Assembly: GCA_049323795.1 (NCBI GenBank)
Contig: JBMOOH010000019.1
Location: 1 to 27,187, forward strand
Source of the DNA: JAOADN01 sp049323795
GTDB lineage: Bacteria; Pseudomonadota; Alphaproteobacteria; Rhodobacterales; Rhodobacteraceae
DNA length: 27,187 nt
Direction: 5' to 3'
The notes under the pieces were generated by a model. That model saw only the letters and a program-made list of their open reading frames with translations, was not told where the DNA came from and ran no database searches. Position numbers and translations under genes: made by a program. Positions 7,181 to 15,517 of the stretch are shown one piece after another (position 1 is the stretch's first letter; each line of letters begins with the position of its first letter).

Positions 7181-7717
7181 TCAGACCCCGAGGGCCTGCC
7201 AGATGGCGCCGGCGATCCGGCCGCCGATCTCGCCGGTCTTGGGAACGACATAGGCCCAGGCCATCGCGGCCGGCAGGTTCGCAAGCTGGAAGCGCAGGAG
7301 GCCGATCCCGGTCGCCCCGGCAAGCAGGAACACGACCGACCGGAGCGGTCCGAAGAAGTGCCCGATCAGGATGGCGAGCGGACCCCATCGCCGGAAGAGG
7401 GCGACGCCACGCCCGACATTTTCGGGCGCCCTGTTCAGGGGCCAGACCGAGAACATGGAGTCGCCGAACATGCGGCCGAGCCACCACGACAGCGTCGATC
7501 CGGCCACCGCCCCGCCCGCCGCGCCGAGCCAGAGCGGCGCGAAGTCGATCGCTCCGGTCGTCGCAAGCGCGCCGATGCCGATCAGGATCGCCGTCGATGG
7601 AATGAGGATCGAGACGAGCGCCAGCGTCTCGCCGAAGGCGAAGAGGAAGGCGATGGGGGCTGTCCAGGCGCGGTTCTCCGCGATGACCGCCAGGGTCGTG
7701 TCGATCCAGCCGCCCAA
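7181..7717 (-). CDS. DedA family membrane protein
   Basis: A small (178-residue) polytopic membrane protein of the DedA/SNARE-associated (VTT domain) superfamily, whose better-studied members are undecaprenyl-phosphate or phospholipid flippases. FGETLALVSILIPSTAIL (28-45) carries the conserved acidic residue E30 and P40 of the first re-entrant segment. GRMFGDS is at 81-87. FGPLRSVVFLLAG (122-134) matches the family G-x-x-R-[SF]-x-x-P/L-x-AG motif with R126. Four or five hydrophobic stretches are present. The start appears to be TTG at 7715-7717 with GGGGGAG upstream; no ATG fits. It lies between preT and preA on the same strand, an unexpected place for a gene with no known link to pyrimidine catabolism. 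Confidence 0.85.
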   Translation of the reverse strand: MGGWIDTTLAVIAENRAWTAPIAFLFAFGETLALVSILIPSTAILIGIGALATTGAIDFAPLWLGAAGGAVAGSTLSWWLGRMFGDSMFSVWPLNRAPENVGRGVALFRRWGPLAILIGHFFGPLRSVVFLLAGATGIGLLRFQLANLPAAMAWAYVVPKTGEIGGRIAGAIWQALGV

Positions 7718-7777
7718 ACCCGCTCCCCCGCCCGTCCCTGTGGGCAGATGGGGGCGCGAGGGCGGTGCGGCAAGGGG

Positions 7778-9094
7778 TCATCCGGCGGCCGTCAGCTTCG
7801 CGTGAATGTCCTCGGCCGCGTCGCGCCCCTCGGCCACCGCGGTCACGGTCAGGTCGTCGCCGCCTGCCGCACAGTCGCCCGCGGCCCAGACGCCGGGCAG
7901 GCTCGTCCGGCCCGGGCCGGTCACCGCGATCTTCCGCCCATCGAGCACGAGTCCCTCGGGCACCCCGGCAAGGGTCTGCCCGATGGCCTTCATCACCTGA
8001 TCCGCCCTGAGCCGGAAGCCGCCCGAGCCGTCGGCATAGGCGAATTCGACCTCCTCGACCGTGCCGTTTCCGTGGATCGCGACCGGCGCGGCGCCGTGGA
8101 CGATCTTCACGCCGACATGCGCCGCATGGTCCTGCTCGTAGGCCGAGGCGCCCATCGCCGCGCGGCCGCGGCGATAGACGATCGTGACGTTCTCGGCGCC
8201 CAGGAGCTTCGACTGCACGGCGGCGTCCACCGCCGTCATGCCGCCGCCGATCACCACCACATCACGGCCGATCGGAAGCGTCGCCCGGTCCTCGGTCTGC
8301 CGGAGCGTCGCGATGAAATCGACGGCGGTCTCGACATGCCCGCGGTCCTCGCCGGGTATGCGGAGTGCGTTCACGCCGCCAAGGCCGATCGCCAGCAGCA
8401 CCGCGTCGAAGTCGGCCCTCAGCCTGTCGAGAGCGAGGTCGCGTCCGAGCGCGCGGCCGGTCTCGATCACGATTCCGCCGATCCCGAGAAGCCACTCGAC
8501 CTCGGCCTGGGCGAAGCCGCCCGGCGTCTTGTAGGTGGCGATGCCGTATTCGTTGAGGCCGCCGGCCCGGGGCCGCGCGTCGAACACCACCACATCATGC
8601 CCGTGCATCGCCAGACGGTGCGCCGCCGACAGACCGGCAGGCCCGGCGCCCACCACCGCGACCCGCTTGCCGGTGGGGGCGGCGCGGCTGAAGGGATGCA
8701 CGCCGGCCTCCATCAGCGTGTCGGTCGCGTAGCGCTGGAGCCGCCCGATCTCGACCGGCTTTCCCTCGGCCGCCTCGCGCACGCAGGCCTCCTCGCAGAG
8801 CTGCTCGGTCGGGCAGACGCGGGCGCACATGCCGCCGAGGATGTTGGCCTCGAAGATGGTCCGCGCCGCCGCCTCGGGCGTGCCCGTGGCGATCTGCCGG
8901 ATGAAGAGCGGAATGTCGATCGCGGTTGGGCAGGCGTTGATGCAGGGCGCGTCGTGGCAGAAGTAGCAGCGGTCGGCGGCCACGCGCGCCTCGTGCGGGT
9001 CGAAGCGGGGCGCGATGTCGGCGAAATTCGCCTCGTAGGCGGCGGGGTCGAGACGGCCCGGAACGACGCCCGGAATGTGCTGGCCTGACGACAA
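7778..9094 (-). CDS. preT: NAD-dependent dihydropyrimidine dehydrogenase, flavin/NAD subunit PreT
   Basis: PreT takes electrons from NADH through FAD and Fe-S clusters and passes them to PreA. The N-terminal alpha-helical Fe-S domain resembles that of the glutamate synthase small subunit and has two cysteine groups: C43, C46, C51, C55 and C90, C94, C100, C104. The FAD-binding VVGAGPAG is at 147-154, the NAD-binding VVIGGGMTAVDAA at 280-292, and GVWAAGDC lies near the C-terminus. I chose the TTG at 9094 (438 residues). It is preceded by AGGGAG seven bases upstream and gives the usual short N-terminus before GRLDPAAYEANF. An alternative GTG at 9139 would add 15 residues but has no clear ribosome binding site. 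The gene is divergent from accB, and a RutR-like palindrome lies in the shared region. Confidence 0.92.
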   Translation of the reverse strand: MSSGQHIPGVVPGRLDPAAYEANFADIAPRFDPHEARVAADRCYFCHDAPCINACPTAIDIPLFIRQIATGTPEAAARTIFEANILGGMCARVCPTEQLCEEACVREAAEGKPVEIGRLQRYATDTLMEAGVHPFSRAAPTGKRVAVVGAGPAGLSAAHRLAMHGHDVVVFDARPRAGGLNEYGIATYKTPGGFAQAEVEWLLGIGGIVIETGRALGRDLALDRLRADFDAVLLAIGLGGVNALRIPGEDRGHVETAVDFIATLRQTEDRATLPIGRDVVVIGGGMTAVDAAVQSKLLGAENVTIVYRRGRAAMGASAYEQDHAAHVGVKIVHGAAPVAIHGNGTVEEVEFAYADGSGGFRLRADQVMKAIGQTLAGVPEGLVLDGRKIAVTGPGRTSLPGVWAAGDCAAGGDDLTVTAVAEGRDAAEDIHAKLTAAG

Positions 9095-9150
9095 CGGCGC
9101 TCTCCCTCTGTTCCACGTCTTCCGACCGAACGCTGCCACAGGTTCGTTTT

Positions 9151-9166
9151 TTTATCAAATGGTAAA
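9151..9166. promoter_or_regulatory. Candidate RutR-type operator upstream of preT
   Basis: TTTATCAAATGGTAAA is an imperfect palindrome matching 11 of the 14 defined positions of the Escherichia coli RutR consensus TTGACCANNTGGTCAA as I recall it. It lies 57 bases upstream of the preT TTG. On the preT strand it covers a possible -10 (GATAAA), which would suit repression relieved by uracil. No rutR gene is in the window. A second small inverted repeat, GTTTG/CAAAC, follows at 9167-9182. Confidence 0.4.
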
Positions 9167-9201
9167 GTTTGGCAGCGCAAACACGATCGCCACGTCGCCG
9201 C

Positions 9202-9230
9202 TTTCCCTGTCCGAACCGACCGCGTATAAG
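9202..9230 (+). promoter_or_regulatory. Candidate promoter of accBC
   Basis: TATAAG at 9225-9230 is a good -10 match, but the element 17 bases upstream (TTTCCC) is poor. It is the best plus-strand candidate in the 201-base divergent region before accB. Confidence 0.2.
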
Positions 9231-9295
9231 CCTGCGGACAGGGTGATCCCCAAAGAACAAGACGGGCAGCCAGACAGGATCGACCGAGGGACTCG

Positions 9296-9805
9296 ATGGA
9301 CAAGAACCGGACGGACGGCGACGTGGCATTCATCCAGGCGCTGGCCGAGCTTCTGAACAAGAACGACCTTGCCGAACTGAGCGTGAAGCGCGAATACGGT
9401 GAAAACGACAGCCTGAACGTGCGCGTCTCCAAGTATGTGGCCCCCGCGCCTGCGGTCGCCATGCCCTATGCGCCGCCGACCCCGGCGCCGGCCGCCGCCC
9501 CTTCCGCTGCCGCAGGGGCCCCGGCCGCGCAGAGCGCCCCGGCCGCCGCGCCCTCGGATCCGGCCGCGCACCCGGGGGCCGTGACCTCGCCCATGGTCGG
9601 CACCGCCTATCTGTCGCCCGAACCCGGCGCCGATCCCTTCATCACCATCGGCGCCGACGTGAAAGAGGGCCAGACCGTCCTCATCATCGAGGCGATGAAG
9701 ACGATGAACCACATCCCCGCCCCCCGCGCGGGCAAGGTGAAGCGCATCCTCGTCGAGGATGGCAGCCCCGTGGAATACGGCGCGCCGCTGCTCATCATCG
9801 AGTGA
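9296..9805 (+). CDS. accB: Acetyl-CoA carboxylase, biotin carboxyl carrier protein
   Basis: AccB carries biotin between the carboxylase and transferase halves of acetyl-CoA carboxylase in fatty acid synthesis. The 169-residue protein has a short N-terminal domain, an Ala/Pro-rich linker (about 48-95) and a biotinyl domain starting at TSPMVGTAYLSPEP (97-110). The biotinylation motif is EAMKTMN with K135; Thr replaces the more usual Met/Leu after the lysine, which I recall as normal for Rhodobacterales. GAGGGA precedes the ATG at 9296. It forms an operon with accC, which starts 8 bases downstream. Confidence 0.96.
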   Translation: MDKNRTDGDVAFIQALAELLNKNDLAELSVKREYGENDSLNVRVSKYVAPAPAVAMPYAPPTPAPAAAPSAAAGAPAAQSAPAAAPSDPAAHPGAVTSPMVGTAYLSPEPGADPFITIGADVKEGQTVLIIEAMKTMNHIPAPRAGKVKRILVEDGSPVEYGAPLLIIE

Positions 9806-9813
9806 GCCGCAGG

Positions 9814-11178
9814 ATGGCCGAGAAACTGTTCGACAAGATCCTGATCGCCAACCGCGGCGAGATCGCCCTGCGCGTCGTCCGGGCCTGCCGCGAGATGGGG
9901 ATACGGTCCGTCGCCGTGCATTCCACCGCCGACGCCGACGCCATGCATGTGCGGATGGCCGACGAAAGCGTCTGCATCGGGCCGAACCCGTCGTCGCAGA
10001 GCTACCTTTCGGTGCCGGCGATCGTCTCGGCCTGCGAGATCACGGGGGCGCAGGCGATCCATCCGGGCTACGGATTCCTGAGCGAGAACGCGAACTTCGT
10101 GCAGGTGCTGGAAGATCACGGGATCACCTTCATCGGCCCGTCCGCGGAACATATCCGCGTCATGGGCGACAAGATCACGGCGAAGGAAACCGCGAAATCC
10201 CTGGGCATTCCCGTGGTTCCGGGCTCCGACGGCGGCGTGCCGGATCTCGAGACGGCGAAGAAGGTCGCCACGCAGATCAGGTATCCGGTCATCATCAAGG
10301 CGACCGCCGGGGGCGGCGGGCGCGGAATGAAGGTCGCCCGTTCCGAGGACGAGCTCGAGATCGCCTTCCGCACGGCGCGGGCCGAGGCCAAGGCCGCCTT
10401 CGGCAATGACGAAGTCTACATGGAGAAGTATCTCCAGAAGCCGCGGCACATCGAGATCCAGGTCTTCGGCGACGGCAAGGGCCGCGCGGTGCATCTGGGC
10501 GAGCGCGACTGCTCGCTGCAGCGCCGCCACCAGAAGGTCTTCGAGGAGGCGCCGGGGCCGGTGATCGACCCGGAGACGCGCGAGAGGATCGGCAGGATCT
10601 GCGCGGACGCGGTGGCCGCGATCAACTACATCGGCGCGGGCACGATCGAGTTCCTCTACGAGGACGGCGAGTTCTACTTCATCGAGATGAACACCCGCCT
10701 TCAGGTGGAACACCCGGTGACGGAAGGAATTTTCGGCGTCGACCTCGTCCGCGAGCAGATCCGTGTCGCGGCCGGCCTGCCGATGGAGTTCCGGCAGGAG
10801 GACCTGAAGATCCGTGGCCACGCGATCGAGGTCAGGATCAACGCCGAACGGCTTCCCAACTTCTCGCCGGCGCCGGGGCGCATCACGCAGTACCACGCGC
10901 CGGGAGGTCCGGGCGTGCGGATGGATTCCGCCCTCTATGACGGATATTCGATCCCGCCCTACTACGACTCGCTCATCGGCAAGCTCATCGTCCACGGCCG
11001 CGACCGGCCCGAGGCGCTGGCGCGGCTGAGGCGCGCGCTTGGCGAGATCATCGTGGACGGGCCCGGGGTCGAGACCACGATCCCGCTGTTCCACCAGCTT
11101 CTCGGGGAGCGCGCGGTCATCGAGGGGGACTACAACATCCACTGGCTGGAAAAGTGGCTCGCCGCGACCTACGGCTGA
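9814..11178 (+). CDS. accC: Acetyl-CoA carboxylase, biotin carboxylase subunit
   Basis: AccC carboxylates the biotin on AccB using ATP and bicarbonate. The 454-residue protein begins MAEKLFDKILIANRGEIA, the family N-terminus, and keeps the ATP-grasp elements: the glycine loop AGGGGRG at 165-171, ERDCSLQRRHQK at 230-241, and the metal- and biotin-site segment FIEMNTRLQVEHPVTE around 290-305. The ATG at 9814 has GCAGG just upstream. An in-frame GTG at 9802 overlapping the accB stop is less likely because it adds four residues not seen in the family. It shares an operon with accB and is probably followed by aat 151 bases on. Confidence 0.96.
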   Translation: MAEKLFDKILIANRGEIALRVVRACREMGIRSVAVHSTADADAMHVRMADESVCIGPNPSSQSYLSVPAIVSACEITGAQAIHPGYGFLSENANFVQVLEDHGITFIGPSAEHIRVMGDKITAKETAKSLGIPVVPGSDGGVPDLETAKKVATQIRYPVIIKATAGGGGRGMKVARSEDELEIAFRTARAEAKAAFGNDEVYMEKYLQKPRHIEIQVFGDGKGRAVHLGERDCSLQRRHQKVFEEAPGPVIDPETRERIGRICADAVAAINYIGAGTIEFLYEDGEFYFIEMNTRLQVEHPVTEGIFGVDLVREQIRVAAGLPMEFRQEDLKIRGHAIEVRINAERLPNFSPAPGRITQYHAPGGPGVRMDSALYDGYSIPPYYDSLIGKLIVHGRDRPEALARLRRALGEIIVDGPGVETTIPLFHQLLGERAVIEGDYNIHWLEKWLAATYG

Positions 11179-11329
11179 CCCGCGACGACCGGTTTGTCTT
11201 TCCGAAATGGTCGGGGCATGGTTTCCTGCCCGCCCGGAACACGATTACCTTCGAGAGTCTCAGAGTGGCCGACCGGCTCTGCATCCGCGATGGCAGGCGC
11301 GGCGGAACCGCTTCGCAACGAAGGTGCCA

Positions 11330-11959
11330 ATGCTGACACCGGCCCAGATGCTTGCCGGATATGGTCAGGGGATATTCCCCATGGCCGAAAGCCGCAGCGA
11401 CTCGCAGCTGCACTGGGTGGACCCGCGGCGCCGCGGAATCATCCCCCTGGACAGGTTCCACATTTCAAGCTCCCTTCGGCGGAGGATCCTGCGCGGGACT
11501 TTCACAATCACAACAGATTCCGCGATGCAGGACGTGGTGATTGCCTGCGCTGACCGCGACGAGACCTGGATCAACGCGCCCCTGGCAAGCCTCTACGGGC
11601 AACTCTTCCGGGCCGGCCACGCCCACAGCCTCGAGGTCTGGGAAGGGCAGGATCTGGTCGGCGGCGTCTTCGGCGTGACGCTCGGCACGGCATTCTTCGG
11701 CGAAAGCATGTTCTCGAGGCGCAGGGATGCCTCCAAGGTCGCTCTCGCCTTTCTGGTCGAGCGGCTGCGCCGCAACGGGTTCACGCTGTTCGACACGCAG
11801 TTCCTGACCCCGCATCTGGAATCCCTCGGCGGAACCGAGATCAGCCGGGCCGAGTATCGCGAACGGCTTCGGCAGGCCCTGCGCGGCGCGGCCGACTTCG
11901 CGTCGGGCGCCTGCCCGACGCCTCAGGAACTGATGCAGCGTATGACCCAGATGTCGTAG
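11330..11959 (+). CDS. aat: Leucyl/phenylalanyl-tRNA--protein transferase
   Basis: Aat attaches Leu or Phe to proteins with N-terminal Arg or Lys, marking them for the ClpS-ClpAP N-degron pathway. The 209-residue protein begins MLTPAQMLAGYGQGIFPMAE, typical of the family. It has HWVDPRRRG at 28-36, ETWIN at 78-82, GVTLGTAFFGESMFSR at 115-130 and the C-terminal DTQFLTPHL at 155-163. The ATG at 11330 is preceded by AAGG at a good distance; a longer frame upstream lacks family similarity. The accB-accC-aat order fits Rhodobacterales. The last 37 bases overlap the 3' end of the convergent DUF2155 gene. Confidence 0.95.
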   Translation: MLTPAQMLAGYGQGIFPMAESRSDSQLHWVDPRRRGIIPLDRFHISSSLRRRILRGTFTITTDSAMQDVVIACADRDETWINAPLASLYGQLFRAGHAHSLEVWEGQDLVGGVFGVTLGTAFFGESMFSRRRDASKVALAFLVERLRRNGFTLFDTQFLTPHLESLGGTEISRAEYRERLRQALRGAADFASGACPTPQELMQRMTQMS

Positions 11960-12297
11960 CGCGGATGGTCGAGCGCAGACAGGGCAGGGCTGGTTGCGAC
12001 CATCCAGCCGCTGAAGACCGGCGTCGCCTGGGACGGATCGTAGATCGTGACATGGGCATAGGCATTCGAGGTCGGATCGGCGACCGGATACCGGCAGTCC
12101 GAAACCGTGACCGACAGAGAGCCGAAGGACACAGTGTCGCCGTTGGCGACCGTCAGATCGGTGCTGGAGCCCGTGACCTTGTCCAGCCCGCGGAGGATCG
12201 CGCCGCGTCCGCCGGCCACTTCCTCGCCCGCCGCGGGCGCCACCCAGAGGGCGGCCGAGAGCGCAAGTGCGGCAGCGCGGGGCACGGCACGGGTCAC
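11923..12297 (-). CDS. DUF2155 domain-containing protein, exported
   Basis: A 124-residue protein of the alphaproteobacterial DUF2155 family, function unknown. The N-terminus (MTRAVPRAAALALSAALWVAPAAG) is a clear signal peptide with cleavage expected around residues 22-25, so the protein should be periplasmic. The mature part contains LRGLDKVTG, FGSLSVTVSDCRYP and a terminal IWVIRCISS. Its two cysteines could form a disulfide. The start is GTG at 12295-12297, overlapping the mlaD stop as GTGA, so the two are translationally coupled. The 3' end runs 37 bases into convergent aat. Its coupling to mlaD hints at an envelope role, but that is inference. Confidence 0.85.
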   Translation of the reverse strand: MTRAVPRAAALALSAALWVAPAAGEEVAGGRGAILRGLDKVTGSSTDLTVANGDTVSFGSLSVTVSDCRYPVADPTSNAYAHVTIYDPSQATPVFSGWMVATSPALSALDHPRYDIWVIRCISS

Positions 12298-12761
12298 GGC
12301 GCGGCTTTGGCAGCGCCTGCTTCGCCGCCGCCGACGAACTTCATGAGCAGGCTAATGATGCTGACCGCGCCCTGCGTGTCCTCGATCTCGCCGCCCGGCG
12401 CGATGTTGGTCAGGCTGCCGCCCGGCTGGATCTCGACGAAGGATCCGCCAAGCAGCCCTTCCGCCGAGATCAGGATCGAACTGTCGTCCGGCAGGAGAAC
12501 GTCCCTCCGGATCGAGACGGCTGCGTCCGCATAGAAGGTCTGGGGATTGAGCGTGAGCGACGTGACGGTGCCGATCTTCACCCCGGCCAGCCGGACATCG
12601 GTGCCGACTGTCACGCCCTCGACGCTGCGGAAGCTCGCCCTGAGGGCATAGGTGTCGGCTTCGGGGGCGAAGCCCCTGCCCTGCGAGGCGAACAGGAAGA
12701 ACCCTGCAGCGACCGCCACCACGGCGGCGCCCGCCAGCACCTCGGCGGCATTCTCGGCCAT
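12294..12761 (-). CDS. mlaD: MlaD-like MCE-domain protein (phospholipid transport)
   Basis: A 155-residue protein with one N-terminal transmembrane helix (about 6-27) and a single MCE domain, including FRSVEGVTVGTDVRLAGVKIG at about 44-64 and LLGGSFVEIQPGG near 105-117. MlaD forms the periplasmic hexameric ring of the Mla ABC transporter that moves phospholipids between the membranes. Length and architecture fit MlaD rather than the multi-domain PqiB or YebT. The ATG at 12761 is preceded by GGAG. It lies 4 bases after the NDUFA12 gene and overlaps the DUF2155 start. The rest of the mla operon is not here, so the symbol rests on the domain, not on context. Confidence 0.8.
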   Translation of the reverse strand: MAENAAEVLAGAAVVAVAAGFFLFASQGRGFAPEADTYALRASFRSVEGVTVGTDVRLAGVKIGTVTSLTLNPQTFYADAAVSIRRDVLLPDDSSILISAEGLLGGSFVEIQPGGSLTNIAPGGEIEDTQGAVSIISLLMKFVGGGEAGAAKAAP

Positions 12762-12765
12762 GGGT

Positions 12766-13140
12766 CTACTCCGGCGCCCAGGCTTCGTAGTCCCGGCGCT
12801 CGACCGGCACGCTGCGGCGGATCGATCCCGGTGGCGCGAAGGCATCGGGAGTGCCGGTCAGGTTCATGGCATAGGGCAGTTCCCATGCCTTGTGGCGCAG
12901 CGGCGCCTTCGTCGGCGGTTCGGCCCATGTGTGATGCAGCCACCCGTGCCAGTCCGGGCCAATCCGGCTCGCCTCGCTCTCGCCGTTGTAGATGACCCAG
13001 CGCCGCTTGCCGTCGCGCGTCTGGTAGAAGACGTTGCCCTGCTCGTCCGTCCCGACCCTGACACCCTTGCGCGCGGTGTAGAGCTGCGTGCCCAGTGTCT
13101 GTCCGTTCCACCAGGTCAGCAGGCGGAGGAGAAATTTCAT
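12766..13140 (-). CDS. NADH:ubiquinone oxidoreductase subunit NDUFA12 family protein
   Basis: A 124-residue homologue of the mitochondrial complex I accessory subunit NDUFA12 (B17.2), found in alphaproteobacteria and a marker of the lineage. Family landmarks are WWNGQTLGTQLYTARKG, GNVFYQTRDGKRRWVIYNG, ASRIGPDWHGWLHH and ERRDYEAWAPE at the C-terminus. It binds the peripheral arm of complex I. The ATG at 13138-13140 follows GAGAGGGTCACG. It is encoded away from the nuo operon, as in other alphaproteobacteria, and is tightly followed by mlaD (4-base gap). No sign of damage. Confidence 0.92.
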   Translation of the reverse strand: MKFLLRLLTWWNGQTLGTQLYTARKGVRVGTDEQGNVFYQTRDGKRRWVIYNGESEASRIGPDWHGWLHHTWAEPPTKAPLRHKAWELPYAMNLTGTPDAFAPPGSIRRSVPVERRDYEAWAPE

Positions 13141-13262
13141 CGTGACCCTCTCAGTCTCTTCGCCTCCGTTATAGCGGCGGCGCAGGCGAGGTCCAGCCTC
13201 AAGGAAGGCCCGGGGGCGCGGCGGGCATCCCGCCACCGGTCAGCCCCCTCCCTGCCGTGCGA

Positions 13263-14534
<1,272 letters not shown>

Positions 14535-14631
14535 GGTCACCCTCTGCGGCCTGCCCGGAGCCGGGTCGTTCGGTTCACTAGACCTGCTCTTTTGGACAAG
14601 ATTAGGGCAGGCCCCCGGTCATCACAACGTC

Positions 14632-14657
14632 AAAATGCCCGGCCGGCGCGCCGCCGG
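14632..14657 (-). terminator. Weak stem-loop between clpP and clpX
   Basis: On the minus strand, CCGGCG-GCG-CGCCGG is followed within about 10 bases by TTTT. It lies 15 bases after the clpP stop. The short stem and U-tract suggest partial termination or processing between clpP and clpX rather than a full stop. Confidence 0.3.
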
Positions 14658-14671
14658 AGCAGGTCTCCCGG

Positions 14672-15304
14672 TCAGGTGCCCGGAGCTTCCGCCTTGCCCC
14701 GGCTTTCCAGGATCTCGTCGATCAGGCCCCATTCCTTGGCATCCTCGGGCGACATGAAGTTGTCGCGCTCGAGCGCCACCTCGATCTTCTTGACCGGCTG
14801 GCCGGTATGCTTGCCGTAGATCTCGTTCAACCGCTGCTTCAGCTTCTGGGTTTCCTGCGCGTGGATCATGATGTCGGTCGCCTGGCCCTGATAGCCGCCC
14901 GAGGGCTGGTGGACCATGATCCGGCTGTTCGGAAGGCTGAAGCGCATCCCCTTCTCGCCCGCCGTCAGCAGCAGCGAGCCCATGGAGGCCGCCTGCCCGA
15001 TCACCAGTGTCGAGACCTTGGGCCGGATGTACTGCATCGTGTCGTAGATCGACAGTCCCGATGTGACAACGCCGCCGGGGCTGTTGATGTACATCGAGAT
15101 TTCCTTGTTCGGGTTCTCGGCCTCGAGGAACAGGAGCTGGGCGCAGATCAGGGTCGACAGCCCGTCATGGACCGGACCGGCAAGGAAGATGATCCGTTCC
15201 TTCAGGAGGCGCGAGTAGATGTCGTAGGCCCGCTCGCCCCGCGACGTCTGCTCGACCACGATCGGCACGAGCGTGTTCATGTAGGTGTCGATGGGGTCTT
15301 TCAT
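14672..15304 (-). CDS. clpP: ATP-dependent Clp protease, proteolytic subunit ClpP
   Basis: ClpP is the serine peptidase barrel that degrades proteins delivered by ClpX or ClpA. The 210-residue protein is of normal length and has the catalytic triad S107 (GQAASMGSLL), H132 (MVHQPSGG) and D181 (LERDNFMS). The conserved INSPGG (73-78) forms the oxyanion region. The ATG at 15302-15304 has GAGAGA upstream. It is divergent from the amidase at 15518; the 213-base region between them would hold both promoters, but I see no convincing sigma-32 or sigma-70 match there. Confidence 0.97.
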   Translation of the reverse strand: MKDPIDTYMNTLVPIVVEQTSRGERAYDIYSRLLKERIIFLAGPVHDGLSTLICAQLLFLEAENPNKEISMYINSPGGVVTSGLSIYDTMQYIRPKVSTLVIGQAASMGSLLLTAGEKGMRFSLPNSRIMVHQPSGGYQGQATDIMIHAQETQKLKQRLNEIYGKHTGQPVKKIEVALERDNFMSPEDAKEWGLIDEILESRGKAEAPGT

Positions 15305-15517
15305 GGCGTTCTCTCTCTGCCCGCGGCTGATCTCTAGCGTCCGTCCCTTACCTCTGTCTTAGTGCCGCGGCGGGGGGGCTGCAAGGTAGGGGGGCCGGCA
15401 CGCGGGCGCAGAGCCTGCGTCAGCCGCGACCCTTGATGTCGCTTAGCGCCGTTCCTGCCCCGCACGCAGGCCCTAGTCTCGGGTCCGGCAACGGCACCGG
15501 AGAGGGTGAGAGCGGCG

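Noticed and set aside
9692..9712. Unusual biotinylation motif EAMKTMN in AccB
   Set aside because: The lysine and flanking Met residues are kept, and the Thr variant is common in related bacteria.
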